Source: Pseudomonadota bacterium
GTDB lineage: Bacteria > Pseudomonadota > Gammaproteobacteria > Steroidobacterales > Woeseiaceae
Assembly (NCBI GenBank): GCA_022563195.1
Contig: JADFNV010000002.1
Location: 62,001 to 126,000, forward strand
Direction: 5' to 3'
Length of the DNA stretch: 64,000 bases
The notes beneath the pieces are model-generated. The model made no database searches and was not told the DNA's origin. It saw only the letters and a list, made by a program, of their open reading frames with translations. Positions 53,156-62,587 of this stretch are shown in pieces (position 1 is the first letter of the stretch; each line of letters starts with the position of its first letter). The position numbers and the translations under genes were made by a program.

Positions 53156-54244
53156 ATGATGAGCCTTGATGAACTACGAAAAGATCTTTCGGCTGTTGAT
53201 CGACAGCTAATTGAACTGATTGCCGAGCGGCAACGCATTGTCGGTGTGATCGGACGCAACAAGCATTCGATGGGTACCGGGACCCGGGATTATGCGCGCG
53301 AGAAAGACGTGCTCGAAATGAGCCGTGCACAGGCCGAGGAACTGGGCATCGATCCCGACCTGGCCGAGAACGTTCTGCGGCAATTGATCCGCTCTTCGCT
53401 GGCCAGCCAGGAACGTGACCGAGTGGTCGCTGAAGGCAAGGGAGACGGCCGTAGCGTGCTCATTATCGGCGGTGCCGGCAAGATGGGTGGCTGGTTCGTT
53501 GATTTCTTCGCGTCGCAGGGATTTACAACAGTGGTCGCAGATGTGGCCGTCGACGACGGGCCGGGGCGGTTCAGGAACTGGACGGATGCGGGCGTAGACT
53601 TTGACGTCATCGTTGTTGCGGCCCCTCTGTCGATCTCGGGCAGGGTTCTCGCGCAACTGGCGGTACTAAAGCCCACCGGCCTGGTATTCGACATTGGATC
53701 TCTGAAGACGCCGCTTGTGAACGGCTTGCATGAGCTACGCAATGCGGGCTGCCAGGTTGCTTCGTTACACCCGATGTATGGTCCCGACACTCGTCTGCTG
53801 TCCGGGCACCACCTGATTTTCTGTGATGTAGGGTCACCACAGGCAACCGCAGCTGCCAAAGAGCTGTTCGCGGCCACGATGGTTGAGCAGATCGATATGG
53901 GGCTCGACGACCATGACCGCCTGATCGCCTATGTCCTGGGATTGTCTCATGCACTGAACATCGCGTTTTTCACGGCATTGGCCGAGAGCGGCGAGGCTGC
54001 TCCGAAGCTCGCACGCATGTCGTCTACGACATTTGACTCTCAATTACTCGTTTCTGAGGCCGTCGCCCAGGACAATCCCAACATGTATTTCGAGATTCAG
54101 CACCTGAACAAGTTCGGCCTCGGGCCGCTTGACGCGCTATGCGAGGCGTCGCAGCGCATACGTGATGTTGTTGCGGCCGGAGACGAAGAGGGTTTCGTTG
54201 AGCTTATGCAGAAGGGTCAGGCGTATATGGCGATGCGGAGTTGA
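53156..54244 (+). CDS. tyrA: Bifunctional chorismate mutase / prephenate dehydrogenase (T-protein)
   Basis: A 362-residue fusion. Residues 1-90 are an AroQ-type chorismate mutase (LDELRKDLSAVDRQLIELIAERQRIVG), and residues 95-360 a prephenate dehydrogenase with the NAD motif LIIGGAGKMGGWFVDF, VASLHPMYGPDT and HDRLIAYVLGLSHALNIAF. It makes 4-hydroxyphenylpyruvate for tyrosine. The architecture is the enteric T-protein type. It has an in-frame MM start (53156/53159). The stop is 4 bases before a diguanylate cyclase gene. Confidence 0.95.
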   Translation: MMSLDELRKDLSAVDRQLIELIAERQRIVGVIGRNKHSMGTGTRDYAREKDVLEMSRAQAEELGIDPDLAENVLRQLIRSSLASQERDRVVAEGKGDGRSVLIIGGAGKMGGWFVDFFASQGFTTVVADVAVDDGPGRFRNWTDAGVDFDVIVVAAPLSISGRVLAQLAVLKPTGLVFDIGSLKTPLVNGLHELRNAGCQVASLHPMYGPDTRLLSGHHLIFCDVGSPQATAAAKELFAATMVEQIDMGLDDHDRLIAYVLGLSHALNIAFFTALAESGEAAPKLARMSSTTFDSQLLVSEAVAQDNPNMYFEIQHLNKFGLGPLDALCEASQRIRDVVAAGDEEGFVELMQKGQAYMAMRS

Positions 54245-54248
54245 TTTG

Positions 54249-55349
54249 ATGCAATCGGGAGACGATCTCACGGCCAGGTTCGACGAGGCGAAGCGGCAAT
54301 TCGAGGAGCTCACGGCAAAGGTTTTGATCAACGACGAGAAAATGCGCGCGTCGCAGCAACGCGAGTTGCGCTTGCTGCAGGCGGAAGGCCTCGAAGCGCT
54401 GCTGTCGGAAATGATTGTCGGCTTGAAAGTAAGCTACGGTCTTCAGTACGTCAGCGTCGTGCTTTGTGACCCGGATCATGACATTCGTCACTTGTTGCAG
54501 GCTTCGGGCGCGACTGTCGAAAGTTTCGGTCATCTCATAATGGTTGAGTCGCTGACAGGCATGGCACCGCAGTATATTGCGCTGCGACAGCCTTGGCTTG
54601 GTGCTTATGCCGCGTGCGATCATCAGCTGCTGTTCCCGTCGTCGACGGGGCTCGCCAGTGTGGCGATGATCCCGCTATCACGTCGCCAGAAGCTAATTGG
54701 CAGCATCAATCTCGGCAGCGCGGATGCTGCGCGCTTCACTGGCGATTTTGCAGTCGATTTTCTCGCCCACCTGGGCGTTATTGCGTCATTTTGTGTCGAG
54801 AATGCCATTAACCGTGCGCGCCTGTTGCGCAGTGGTTTCACCGATTTTTTGACAGGATGGTACAACCGCCGTTATCTGCAGGTGCGCGTTAACGAAGAAC
54901 TCGCGAGGGCGCGTCGGGACAATAGCCACCTCGTGTGCCTGATGCTCGATGTCGATCACTTCAAAAGAGTCAACGACTCATGGGGGCATGCTGCCGGCGA
55001 TGCGGTCCTGCAGGAACTTGCAATCCGGATTGAATCGCAGGTGCGTGCCAGCGATGTGGCCGCTCGTTACGGGGGTGAGGAATTCGTCATATTGCTGCCC
55101 AACACAGACAACGAATCAGGCAAACGATTGGCAGAGCGTGTACGTAAAGCGATCGCCGCGTCGCCGGTCGATTTGCCCAATGGTGACACCGTATCGATGA
55201 CTGCATCAATTGGTATAGCCAGCGTGCAGCCTGATCCCGAGGCTAATGACCTGAAGATACTTGGCGACTCATTGATCGCGCGTGCTGACGTCGCGCTGTA
55301 TCGGGCCAAGTCGGACGGTAGAGACCAGGTTGCAATCGACGAGAGCTAA
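54249..55349 (+). CDS. Diguanylate cyclase with N-terminal GAF/DUF484-type sensor
   Basis: A 366-residue cytoplasmic protein. A short coiled coil (residues 5-40) precedes a GAF-like or DUF484 sensor (about 45-190), then a GGDEF domain (about 200-360). The active site is intact as GGEEF in ARYGGEEFVILLP, and an RxxD inhibitory site (RASD) lies five residues before it, so product feedback is expected. It makes c-di-GMP, which can affect pilus-based motility. ATG 54249 is used; the longer reading overlaps tyrA. Confidence 0.92.
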   Translation: MQSGDDLTARFDEAKRQFEELTAKVLINDEKMRASQQRELRLLQAEGLEALLSEMIVGLKVSYGLQYVSVVLCDPDHDIRHLLQASGATVESFGHLIMVESLTGMAPQYIALRQPWLGAYAACDHQLLFPSSTGLASVAMIPLSRRQKLIGSINLGSADAARFTGDFAVDFLAHLGVIASFCVENAINRARLLRSGFTDFLTGWYNRRYLQVRVNEELARARRDNSHLVCLMLDVDHFKRVNDSWGHAAGDAVLQELAIRIESQVRASDVAARYGGEEFVILLPNTDNESGKRLAERVRKAIAASPVDLPNGDTVSMTASIGIASVQPDPEANDLKILGDSLIARADVALYRAKSDGRDQVAIDES

Positions 55350-55366
55350 GATGCAGCGGCGGCTAA

Positions 55367-56353
55367 CTAATGCCGGACCTCTCGATTGCGGCTCATCACG
55401 ATCAGAAAAAGCGGCACGCCGATCGCGGCGGTAATTGCGCCGACGGGCAGTTGCCGGGGAGCGATAATCGTTCTGGCGAGCGTGTCGGCAATGACGAGCA
55501 GGCTGCCGCCCGCGAGTGCCGACGCGGGCAAAACGATGCGGTGATCGCTTCCCGATACAAGCCTTACGAGGTGTGGCACAACGAGGCCAACAAATCCGAT
55601 AACGCCGACAGTCGTTACGGAAATCGCAGTAGCCAGTGATGCCGCCGCGAATACGCCGTAGCGAAATCCTGCGACTGGCAAACCGACGATGGCTGCCTGT
55701 AGTTCGCCACGAGCAAGCACGTTGAGATGCCGGGCGGCCAGGCACCCCGCGGTCGTGAGGGCAATAAGCAACCACAGACTACGTGCGGGCTCGAAAGCGA
55801 AACTTAAGTCGCCCATGAGCCAGAACAGCATGCCACGCAGGTTCTCCTCCGGGCTCAACGCGAGTAGCAAGGTCGTCGCAGCACTGAACCCGGCGGCTAG
55901 CACGACACCGGTCAACAGCAATCGAGCCGGTGTCCAACTGCCCGTACCGTGAGCGATTGAAAATACGAGCAGCGTCGCAGCCAGCGCACCACCGAAAGCA
56001 GCGAGATCGACGATCAGGCTGCCAAGGCCAAGCATCATCGTAAGTAATGCAGCGACTGCGGCACCGCCGGCGGTGCCCAAAATATACGGCTCGGCGAGCG
56101 GATTGCGCAGTAATACCTGCATGAGCACACCCGCGACTGCAAGTAGGCCGCCGACCGCAAATGCCGTCAGGGCACGTGGCAGCCGCAGGTCGATAACGAG
56201 AGACCGGGTCATTGGCGATGTATCGCCCAGCAATGCCGCAAGAGTGTCGGCAAAACTAATGTCCGCGCTGCCCGAGGCAAGCGCCATAATGATTGTGCCG
56301 CCCGCGATCGCGATGAGTCCGGCGAACAAGGCTGCAGGACGCCTGATGATCAA
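55367..56353 (-). CDS. btuC: FecCD-family ABC permease, BtuC-like
   Basis: A 328-residue polytopic permease with about ten membrane helices. Signatures include SLVIDLRLPRALTAFAVGG, the motif GVLMQVLLRNPLAEPYILG, FVGLVVPHLVRLVSG and the coupling region AIGVPLFLIVMSR. It would import vitamin B12 with BtuF and BtuD, though FecCD permeases also move siderophores and heme. The gene is on the same strand as btuD at 40190 but 14.4 kb away, suggesting an original btuCD pair was separated. Confidence 0.84.
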   Translation of the reverse strand: MIIRRPAALFAGLIAIAGGTIIMALASGSADISFADTLAALLGDTSPMTRSLVIDLRLPRALTAFAVGGLLAVAGVLMQVLLRNPLAEPYILGTAGGAAVAALLTMMLGLGSLIVDLAAFGGALAATLLVFSIAHGTGSWTPARLLLTGVVLAAGFSAATTLLLALSPEENLRGMLFWLMGDLSFAFEPARSLWLLIALTTAGCLAARHLNVLARGELQAAIVGLPVAGFRYGVFAAASLATAISVTTVGVIGFVGLVVPHLVRLVSGSDHRIVLPASALAGGSLLVIADTLARTIIAPRQLPVGAITAAIGVPLFLIVMSRNREVRH

Positions 56354-56471
56354 TGCGATTCTCCCCTGGCGAAACTCGCGAAACCCATCAATACTACTTT
56401 GACCGAGTACTGGTCAAGAGCGGTGATTGGTGTAAAGTAAATGCAAGTTTAGAGTTTTTGTATCGGTTGCG

Positions 56472-57059
56472 ATGGGCAACGACTGTATTGACGCAGAGGG
56501 ATTCCGCGCCAACGTCGGAATCATTCTGGCGAACGGCAACGGCAAGTTGCTGCTGGGCGGTCGTGTTGGACGCAGAGGCTGGCAATTTCCGCAGGGTGGC
56601 ATTCTCGTTGGAGAGGATCCTGTCGACGCCATGTACCGCGAACTTCGCGAAGAGGTTGGCCTGAATCGCGACGACGTCGAGCTTCTCGGAGTCACGCAGG
56701 AATGGATACGATACCGACTGCCCGAAAAATACGTACGGCGTAACAGTCAGCCGCTTTGCATCGGCCAGAAACAACGCTGGTTTATGCTACGTCTCGTTTG
56801 CTCAGACGAAAAGCTGCGCTTTGACCTCGGCGAAGAGCCGGAGTTCGACCGGGTGCGATGGGTGGATTATTGGCGACCCGTTAATGAAGTGATCTATTTC
56901 AAGCGGCGCGTCTATGCGCAAGCCCTGCACGAGCTAGGATCGACGGCCTATCCGCCGGGACTGCCGTCCCGACCGCGCTGGTGGCCACAGCGATGGTGCA
57001 CTGGGTTCGACAAAGATATTGCCGCTATGGCATCTGCATCAGGGGAGCCAGACGAGTAG
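56472..57059 (+). CDS. rppH: RNA pyrophosphohydrolase RppH
   Basis: A 195-residue Nudix enzyme with the family start (DAEGFRANVGIILANGNGKLLLGGR) and the Nudix box GGILVGEDPVDAMYRELREE within the G-x5-E-x7-REUxEExGU pattern. It has the RYRLPEKYVRR and GQKQRWFMLRL segments of RppH. It removes pyrophosphate from the 5' end of RNA and so starts decay. The C-terminal tail after the core is short and variable. It is divergent from btuC with 118 bases between. Confidence 0.94.
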   Translation: MGNDCIDAEGFRANVGIILANGNGKLLLGGRVGRRGWQFPQGGILVGEDPVDAMYRELREEVGLNRDDVELLGVTQEWIRYRLPEKYVRRNSQPLCIGQKQRWFMLRLVCSDEKLRFDLGEEPEFDRVRWVDYWRPVNEVIYFKRRVYAQALHELGSTAYPPGLPSRPRWWPQRWCTGFDKDIAAMASASGEPDE

Positions 57060-57091
57060 CAAAGATTTTCCATGCAGGTGTACCTTGCTGT

Positions 57092-57520
57092 TCAAAAGGG
57101 CTTGACAACGGCGAGCAGAATAATTCCAAGCAAAAAGATGACCGGAATCTCGTTGAACCAGCGCAACCACTTGTCGTCTTGAGCGACATTCTGCTCGCGC
57201 AGTGTGACTATCCAGCAGTAGCAACGGTAGTGATAGATTACCAATCCTGCGAGCAACAGCAATTTGAGCTGAAACCAGCGCATATCGAAGAGCGCTTGAT
57301 TGACGCCGAGCATCAGAAAGCCGAAGACCGTGGTCAGAACAGCTCCAATCGTCATAATAATGAACAAACGAGTTTCCATAGTCGAAAAACGGTCCCGGCT
57401 TGAGGCATCGCCTGCCTTGGCGTGATAGATGAACAGGCGCGGCAAATAAAAAAGCCCGGCAAACCAGGTGACCATGAAGGCGACGTGCAGGCCCTTTAGC
57501 CAAATATAGTAATTGATCAT
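57092..57520 (-). CDS. hemJ: Protoporphyrinogen IX oxidase HemJ
   Basis: A 142-residue inner-membrane protein with four helices. The pattern YIWLKGLHVAFMVTWFAGLFYLPRLF, MIxTIGAVLTTVFG and LKLLLLAGLVIYHYRC is the HemJ family, with the conserved histidines, Arg and Trp residues. It oxidises protoporphyrinogen to protoporphyrin in heme synthesis. ATG 57520 is used; the longer reading adds 19 residues without support. It is convergent with rppH (32 bases) and divergent from the DUF6776 gene. Confidence 0.93.
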   Translation of the reverse strand: MINYYIWLKGLHVAFMVTWFAGLFYLPRLFIYHAKAGDASSRDRFSTMETRLFIIMTIGAVLTTVFGFLMLGVNQALFDMRWFQLKLLLLAGLVIYHYRCYCWIVTLREQNVAQDDKWLRWFNEIPVIFLLGIILLAVVKPF

Positions 57521-57612
57521 GGAAATGTGAGGCCTGTTGCCGAAACGAGCACGCAGTGTGCTACAGGAAACGCCCATCGGCCATGCCGAAGGGGAAATTT
57601 AGTGCTCAAACC

Positions 57613-57628
57613 TGTGAAGCACGTCACG
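57613..57628. promoter_or_regulatory. CRP-like operator candidate
   Basis: TGTGAAGCACGTCACG has the same half-site arrangement (TGTGA-N6-TCACG) as the site at 2955-2970. It lies between the divergent hemJ and DUF6776 genes. No clear -10 was matched to it, so the direction is undecided. Confidence 0.35.
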
Positions 57629-57715
57629 CCCTGGGGCCAAGTCTGTGACACGCCGCACTTCTGTTTGGTCGAGTCACCGCGTAACATGACGTTTTTACAC
57701 TGACTGACGAATCCA

Positions 57716-58435
57716 GTGACGCAACGCTCCAATTTACAGCTGCACAGCCGTCGGCGCATCGTGATGATGCGCGCGGTAGTGGCGATCATGATCGCTGTGA
57801 GCGGCTATCTTGTGTTCGAGTTCGGGCGCATACAAGCGGATTTCAATATCATTGACAGGGCGCATGAGCGCCAGGCATTCGAAAATCGCATCGAGAAACT
57901 GGAAAGCGAAATCCTGTCATTGAATGAACAGGTGGCGCTCCTCGAAACGCATCGCGACATCGATCGTGGGGCGTATAAGGATGTCGAATCGAGCCTGGTG
58001 TCATTGCAGGCCAAGATTCAGGAACAGAGCGACGAGATCGCCTTTTATCGTGGCATCGTATCGCCTGAGGACGGCAACTCCGGGTTGCGCGTGCAAAAAC
58101 TTCATCTGACTCGAGGTCAGGCTGAGCGGTCCTACAATGTGCGACTGGTTCTCGTGCAGTCGTTAAAGCATGACCGCAAGGTTAGCGGAAACGTAAACCT
58201 GATCATCGAGGGCGTGCAAGACGGCACGACGACAAGCTACAATTTTTCCCAGTTGCTGTCTGCAGAGAAAAATAGCAAGTGGGCGTTCTCGTTTCGCTAT
58301 TTTCAGGATTTCGACCGGGAAATCGTACTTCCCGATGGATTTACGCCTGAACGCATTAAAATCGAGGTACGTTCGAGAACTCGTTCCATATCGAGTATCG
58401 AAGAGAGTTTTTCCTGGGCGACAAGTCTGGGCTGA
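57716..58435 (+). CDS. DUF6776-family membrane protein
   Basis: A 239-residue protein with one N-terminal membrane helix (about residues 18-36), then a coiled coil (about 48-115) and a C-terminal beta-rich domain (YNVRLVLVQSLKHDRKVSGNVNLIIEG and FSFRYFQDFDREIVLPDGFTPERI). This matches DUF6776, usually encoded next to bactofilin and erpA; function unknown. The GTG start is weakly supported; an ATG at 57761 is an alternative. It precedes the bactofilin gene by 40 bases. Confidence 0.82.
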   Translation: MTQRSNLQLHSRRRIVMMRAVVAIMIAVSGYLVFEFGRIQADFNIIDRAHERQAFENRIEKLESEILSLNEQVALLETHRDIDRGAYKDVESSLVSLQAKIQEQSDEIAFYRGIVSPEDGNSGLRVQKLHLTRGQAERSYNVRLVLVQSLKHDRKVSGNVNLIIEGVQDGTTTSYNFSQLLSAEKNSKWAFSFRYFQDFDREIVLPDGFTPERIKIEVRSRTRSISSIEESFSWATSLG

Positions 58436-58475
58436 TAATAATCGATCGTCGGTATGAGGCGATCAGGAGAGGCAG

Positions 58476-58913
58476 ATGTTTGGTCGAAAAGAACGCAGGC
58501 ATACAGTCGTGGACACCCTGGTTGGATCCAACTCCAAGATCAGCGGTGACGTGCACTTCGAGGGCGGGTGTCATGTGGACGGTGCCATCAAAGGCAATGT
58601 CAGCGCAGACTCCGAGAGTAACTCGGCGCTTAGTATCAGCGAGGACGGTACCGTTGAAGGAGCGGTTACAGTGCCTTATGTCGTATTGCACGGCATCGTT
58701 CGCGGCGATGTGTTCGCGAGCCAACGTGTGGAACTTGGCCCTACGGCACGCGTCATAGGCAATGTGTACTATAATCTTATCGAAATGGCGATAGGCGCTG
58801 AAATCAATGGCAAGCTCGTTCACCAGCCTGCGGGGAAAACTCCGTTGCTGGAGCAGACAAGTCGCATCGATAAGGCGGTAGCTGTTGCCGTCGATTCGAA
58901 GTTCGCGAGCTAA
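58476..58913 (+). CDS. Bactofilin (polymer-forming cytoskeletal protein)
   Basis: A 145-residue protein with a short N-terminal tail, then a right-handed beta-helix of repeated hydrophobic units ([64 protein letters not shown]) typical of bactofilins. These self-assemble into filaments attached to the membrane and organise envelope or motility functions. It follows DUF6776 and precedes erpA by 16 bases. Confidence 0.93.
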   Translation: MFGRKERRHTVVDTLVGSNSKISGDVHFEGGCHVDGAIKGNVSADSESNSALSISEDGTVEGAVTVPYVVLHGIVRGDVFASQRVELGPTARVIGNVYYNLIEMAIGAEINGKLVHQPAGKTPLLEQTSRIDKAVAVAVDSKFAS

Positions 58914-58929
58914 TTACAGGATTAAGAAC

Positions 58930-59298
58930 ATGCAGTCAGAAACACCCACCGCTGGTGATACCACCGCACCGCCACCCATCGTTTTTACGGACGCTGCGGC
59001 GAGCAAAGTCGGCGAACTGATCAAAGAAGAAAACAATCCGGAGCTGAAGCTCAGGGTTTTCATTTCGGGTGGCGGCTGCTCCGGTTTTCAGTATGGTTTC
59101 ACTTTCGACGAAAACGTCGAGGAAGGTGACAGCCGGGTCACCAATCAGGGCGTCATGCTCGTGGTTGACCCGATGAGCATCCAGTATCTGATGGGTGCCG
59201 AGATAGACTACAAAGAAGACCTGCAGGGGGCGCAGTTCATCATTCGCAATCCCAACGCGAAAACCACCTGCGGTTGTGGCCAGTCGTTTACAGCCTGA
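58930..59298 (+). CDS. erpA: Iron-sulfur cluster insertion protein ErpA
   Basis: A 122-residue A-type carrier. It has [16 protein letters not shown], the first cysteine in [12 protein letters not shown], and the C-terminal CGCGQSF cysteine pair. ErpA delivers [4Fe-4S] or [2Fe-2S] clusters to apoproteins. ATG 58930 begins a Thr/Pro-rich extension before the core. The ORF frame upstream overlaps bactofilin and is not used. It converges with ppk1 (16 bases). Confidence 0.96.
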   Translation: MQSETPTAGDTTAPPPIVFTDAAASKVGELIKEENNPELKLRVFISGGGCSGFQYGFTFDENVEEGDSRVTNQGVMLVVDPMSIQYLMGAEIDYKEDLQGAQFIIRNPNAKTTCGCGQSFTA

Positions 59299-59314
59299 TT
59301 CGCCAGCTTGATCT

Positions 59315-61396
59315 TTAGCCAGGAGCGGCTAGCTTCTCCAGAAATGTTTCCTGTGCCGACACGCGGTCGTCGGACCCCGGCGTGATTCGCTCGTAACTCC
59401 CGTCGCCCTGCAATAGCCAGGCCTGGCAGTTATCGGCCAGAAACAACTCGAGATCACGAAGGAGTTGCACTTTGAGATGCTTCTGCCGAATTTCGAAGCA
59501 GGACTCACTGCGATGCAGAAGGTTTCGTTCCATCCAGTCTGCGCTCGAACAATAGAACTCTTCTTTGCCGCCATTGCGGAAGTAGTAAACGCGAGAGTGC
59601 TCAAGGAAGCGGCCTACTATTGATCGTACGCTTATGTTGTCCGACAGCCCGGGCACCCCGGGACGCAGCGAACAAATGCCACGTACTATCAAGTCGATCC
59701 TGACTCCAGCCTGTGAGGCTGCGTACAGAGTATCGACGAGTCCAGGTTCATCGAGTGCGTTGATCTTGGCGATAATGCGCCCATCGGCGCCTGAACGTGC
59801 TATTTCCGCTTCGCGATTGATCTTGTCGATCAGGGCATCATAAAGACTAAAAGGTGCAACCAACATGCGCGTCATGTCGCGAGCTTTGGTCAGGCTTGTG
59901 AGCTGCATGAAAACTTTATGCACATCCTCACCGAGCCGCTTGCTGCCACTCATGTAGCCGTAATCGGTGTAAACGAGTGTTGTTGCGTGATGATAGTTTC
60001 CTGTGCCCAGGTGCACATACCGCACAAGCTCATCATTTTCGCGGCGGACGACAAGCGCCATCTTGGTGTGTGTCTTGTATCCGACCAAGCCATAAACAAC
60101 GTGCGCACCCGCTTCCTGCAGGCGATTGGCGAGAGAAATATTGGCTGCCTCATCGAAACGCGCCATGAGTTCGATGATGACCGTTACCTCTTTGCCTGCG
60201 CGAGCTGCGCTGACGAGATGATCGACGATCGGTGAATCCGGGCCAGTTCGATAAAGCGTAATCTTCATCGCAAGCACATCGGCGTCGGACGCCGCAGAAC
60301 TGATGAAATTAATAGTGGGTGCGAATGACTGGTAGGGATGATGCAGCAGGACATTTTTCTTCGACAACAGGGAGAAAATATCCTCGTTACCGCGAAGCAC
60401 ATCCGGCAGACCCTGGGTGAAAGGCGGGTACTGGAGTTCTGGTCGATCCTCGATGTCGCACATCGTCGACAAGCGATTCAGGTTCACGGGCCCATCGACA
60501 AGATACATGTCGTGTTCGCGGAGCTTGAAGTGATCGAGCAGGAATTGCTGTAAGTCGACTGGGCATTGGTTGCCTACCTCAAGCCGGACTGCCGCTCCAT
60601 AACGACTTGCCTCGAGCTGTCCTTCGAGCGCATGGACGAGGTCGCTGATTTCTTCTTCGTCAAGATAAAGATTGCTGTTGCGAGTTACACGGAACTGGTG
60701 ACAGCCACCGACGTCCAGGCCTGGGAACAGGTCGCCCACATGCACTCGAATCATGGATGACAGAGAAACGAAGTCGTGGCAACCCGGACTACTCAAGTGT
60801 TCGGGCAGACGGATAATTCGTGGTAATGACCGCGGAGCCTGAACCATACCGCGATGGCGTCGGCGGCCGAACGCGTCCTTGCCGTGCAAGCGGACAATGA
60901 AGTTGAGGCTCTTGTTGAGGACCCGAGGGAACGGTCTGGATGGATCGAAGGTCAGCGGCGTCAGCACGGGAACGACCTGCTCGAAAAAATAGTTTCTGAG
61001 CCACTGCCGCTGATCATCGTCCCAATCGTCGCTCTGCAAAAAACGGACGCCCGCCTTTTCCAATTGCGGTAACAGCACATCGTTGAGCAATTGATACTGT
61101 TGTTGAACGAGGTTCAACATGCTATGCCGCAGGGCATCGAATACCTGCTGTGATGACAGCTTCTCGGGACCGTGTGCTGGCGCACCGATCTCGATACGTT
61201 GCTTTAGCGCGGCGACGCGGATTTCGAAGAATTCGTCGAGATTGGTGCTCGTAATGCAAAGAAAGCGCAGTCGCTCCAGGAGCGGTACGTCTTTGTCGAA
61301 TGCCTGGGCCAATACGCGCTTGCTGAACTCAAACTGGCTGAGTTCGCGATTGATGTACAAGTTGGCTGGCGGCAGTGCTGGCGCGTCCACGATCAT
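59315..61396 (-). CDS. ppk1: Polyphosphate kinase 1
   Basis: A 693-residue Ppk1 with all parts: N-terminal NRELSQFEFSKRVLAQA, ITSTNLDEFFEIRV, DLFPGLDV and the catalytic histidine region RYVHLGTGNYHHATTLVYTD. The C-terminal part has SIVGRFLEHSRVYYF, and ends with the SADWMERNLLHR segment. It makes polyphosphate from ATP at the inner membrane. The length matches the family (about 690). It is followed by erpA on the opposite strand. Confidence 0.97.
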   Translation of the reverse strand: MIVDAPALPPANLYINRELSQFEFSKRVLAQAFDKDVPLLERLRFLCITSTNLDEFFEIRVAALKQRIEIGAPAHGPEKLSSQQVFDALRHSMLNLVQQQYQLLNDVLLPQLEKAGVRFLQSDDWDDDQRQWLRNYFFEQVVPVLTPLTFDPSRPFPRVLNKSLNFIVRLHGKDAFGRRRHRGMVQAPRSLPRIIRLPEHLSSPGCHDFVSLSSMIRVHVGDLFPGLDVGGCHQFRVTRNSNLYLDEEEISDLVHALEGQLEASRYGAAVRLEVGNQCPVDLQQFLLDHFKLREHDMYLVDGPVNLNRLSTMCDIEDRPELQYPPFTQGLPDVLRGNEDIFSLLSKKNVLLHHPYQSFAPTINFISSAASDADVLAMKITLYRTGPDSPIVDHLVSAARAGKEVTVIIELMARFDEAANISLANRLQEAGAHVVYGLVGYKTHTKMALVVRRENDELVRYVHLGTGNYHHATTLVYTDYGYMSGSKRLGEDVHKVFMQLTSLTKARDMTRMLVAPFSLYDALIDKINREAEIARSGADGRIIAKINALDEPGLVDTLYAASQAGVRIDLIVRGICSLRPGVPGLSDNISVRSIVGRFLEHSRVYYFRNGGKEEFYCSSADWMERNLLHRSESCFEIRQKHLKVQLLRDLELFLADNCQAWLLQGDGSYERITPGSDDRVSAQETFLEKLAAPG

Positions 61397-61462
61397 CTCG
61401 ATGATATTGGGCTGATCAGTATAACAACGACGATGTTGTGTGGCCTTTACGCGCTGTGGAAA

Positions 61463-62569
61463 TCAAGCAGCAGAATAGATCGCGCCAAGAACTGCGGCAT
61501 GGCTTGCACCCGTTACACTTGGCAGATTGCCGGGCAGATCTTGCATGCGGCGCATGGCGAGCCATGCAAATGCGGCGGCCTCTACCCAGTCCGGATCGAG
61601 TCCTGCAGTGGCCGTCGATGACCATTGCGGTTCGGAGAGTTGTACGCCAAGTTGTCGCATGAGTTCAGCGTTATGGACGCCACCACCGCATACGAGCAGT
61701 TCGGCGGCTTCGTCTGCAAAAACCCGAATGGCGATTGCAATACTAGCCGCGGTCAATGCACAAAGGGTTGCCTGGACGTCGGCCGAATCTATTGCATCGA
61801 GTTCTGCAGCTTCCAGCCAATCGAGATTGAAGTATTCGAAGCCGGTGCTCTTGGGTGGCGGTGTGGAAAAATAGCTGTCGGCAAGCAGACGCGACAAAAG
61901 GTCGTCATCGACTGTTCCGCTGGCTGCCCAGCCGCCGTCATGGTCAAAAAATTCCTTACGGTGCCTGCGAATCCAGCCGTCAAGCAGCGTATTTCCCGGC
62001 CCGGTATCAAACCCTGTTACGGCGGAACCGTCGGCGGGCAAGATAGTGACGTTCGCGATGCCACCGATATTCAAGATTGTTCGGGGCGATTCAGGTTGTC
62101 GAAACAGCCATTCGTGAAAAGCCGGAGTGAGTGGAGCGCCCTGACCGCCAAGTGCCATGTCGCCACGACGAAAGTCGGCAACGGTCGTAATTCCGGTTCC
62201 CGCGGCGATGACGGATGGGTCACCGATCTGCAATGTAAACGGCGGCGATGCCGTTGGTTGATGTCGCAGGGTCTGTCCATGACTGCCGATCGCGGCAATT
62301 GTCGAAGTGTTGATACCGGCATCATCGATCAATGCGTTGGCTGCATCGCGAAAACACTCGCCCGTCCAGCGGTCGAGCGCACCGACATCATCTACCGAGC
62401 AGGCCTGCGGTTCGCGAATGGATGTACATAGTTGTTGTCGAAGTTCGGCGGGATATTCGTGCTTTCGAGTCTGCAGAATTTCGAGAGACGTTTGCCCGAA
62501 TTCAACCAGCACAGCATCGATGCCATCCATGCTGGTGCCGGAAATCAAGCCGATGTAGTAGTCACCCAT
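61463..62569 (-). CDS. anmK: Anhydro-N-acetylmuramic acid kinase
   Basis: A 368-residue ASKHA kinase. It has YIGLISGTSMDGIDAVLVEF, the GSHGQTLRH motif, NIGGIANVTILP and DTGPGNTLLDGWI, and the C-terminal CGGGVHNAELM. It phosphorylates anhydroMurNAc with hydrolysis of the 1,6 ring during murein recycling. It complements ampD in this window. It lies 18 bases after the M23 peptidase gene on the same strand. Confidence 0.96.
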   Translation of the reverse strand: MGDYYIGLISGTSMDGIDAVLVEFGQTSLEILQTRKHEYPAELRQQLCTSIREPQACSVDDVGALDRWTGECFRDAANALIDDAGINTSTIAAIGSHGQTLRHQPTASPPFTLQIGDPSVIAAGTGITTVADFRRGDMALGGQGAPLTPAFHEWLFRQPESPRTILNIGGIANVTILPADGSAVTGFDTGPGNTLLDGWIRRHRKEFFDHDGGWAASGTVDDDLLSRLLADSYFSTPPPKSTGFEYFNLDWLEAAELDAIDSADVQATLCALTAASIAIAIRVFADEAAELLVCGGGVHNAELMRQLGVQLSEPQWSSTATAGLDPDWVEAAAFAWLAMRRMQDLPGNLPSVTGASHAAVLGAIYSAA

Positions 62570-62587
62570 CGTTGTTTCGTGTACTGA

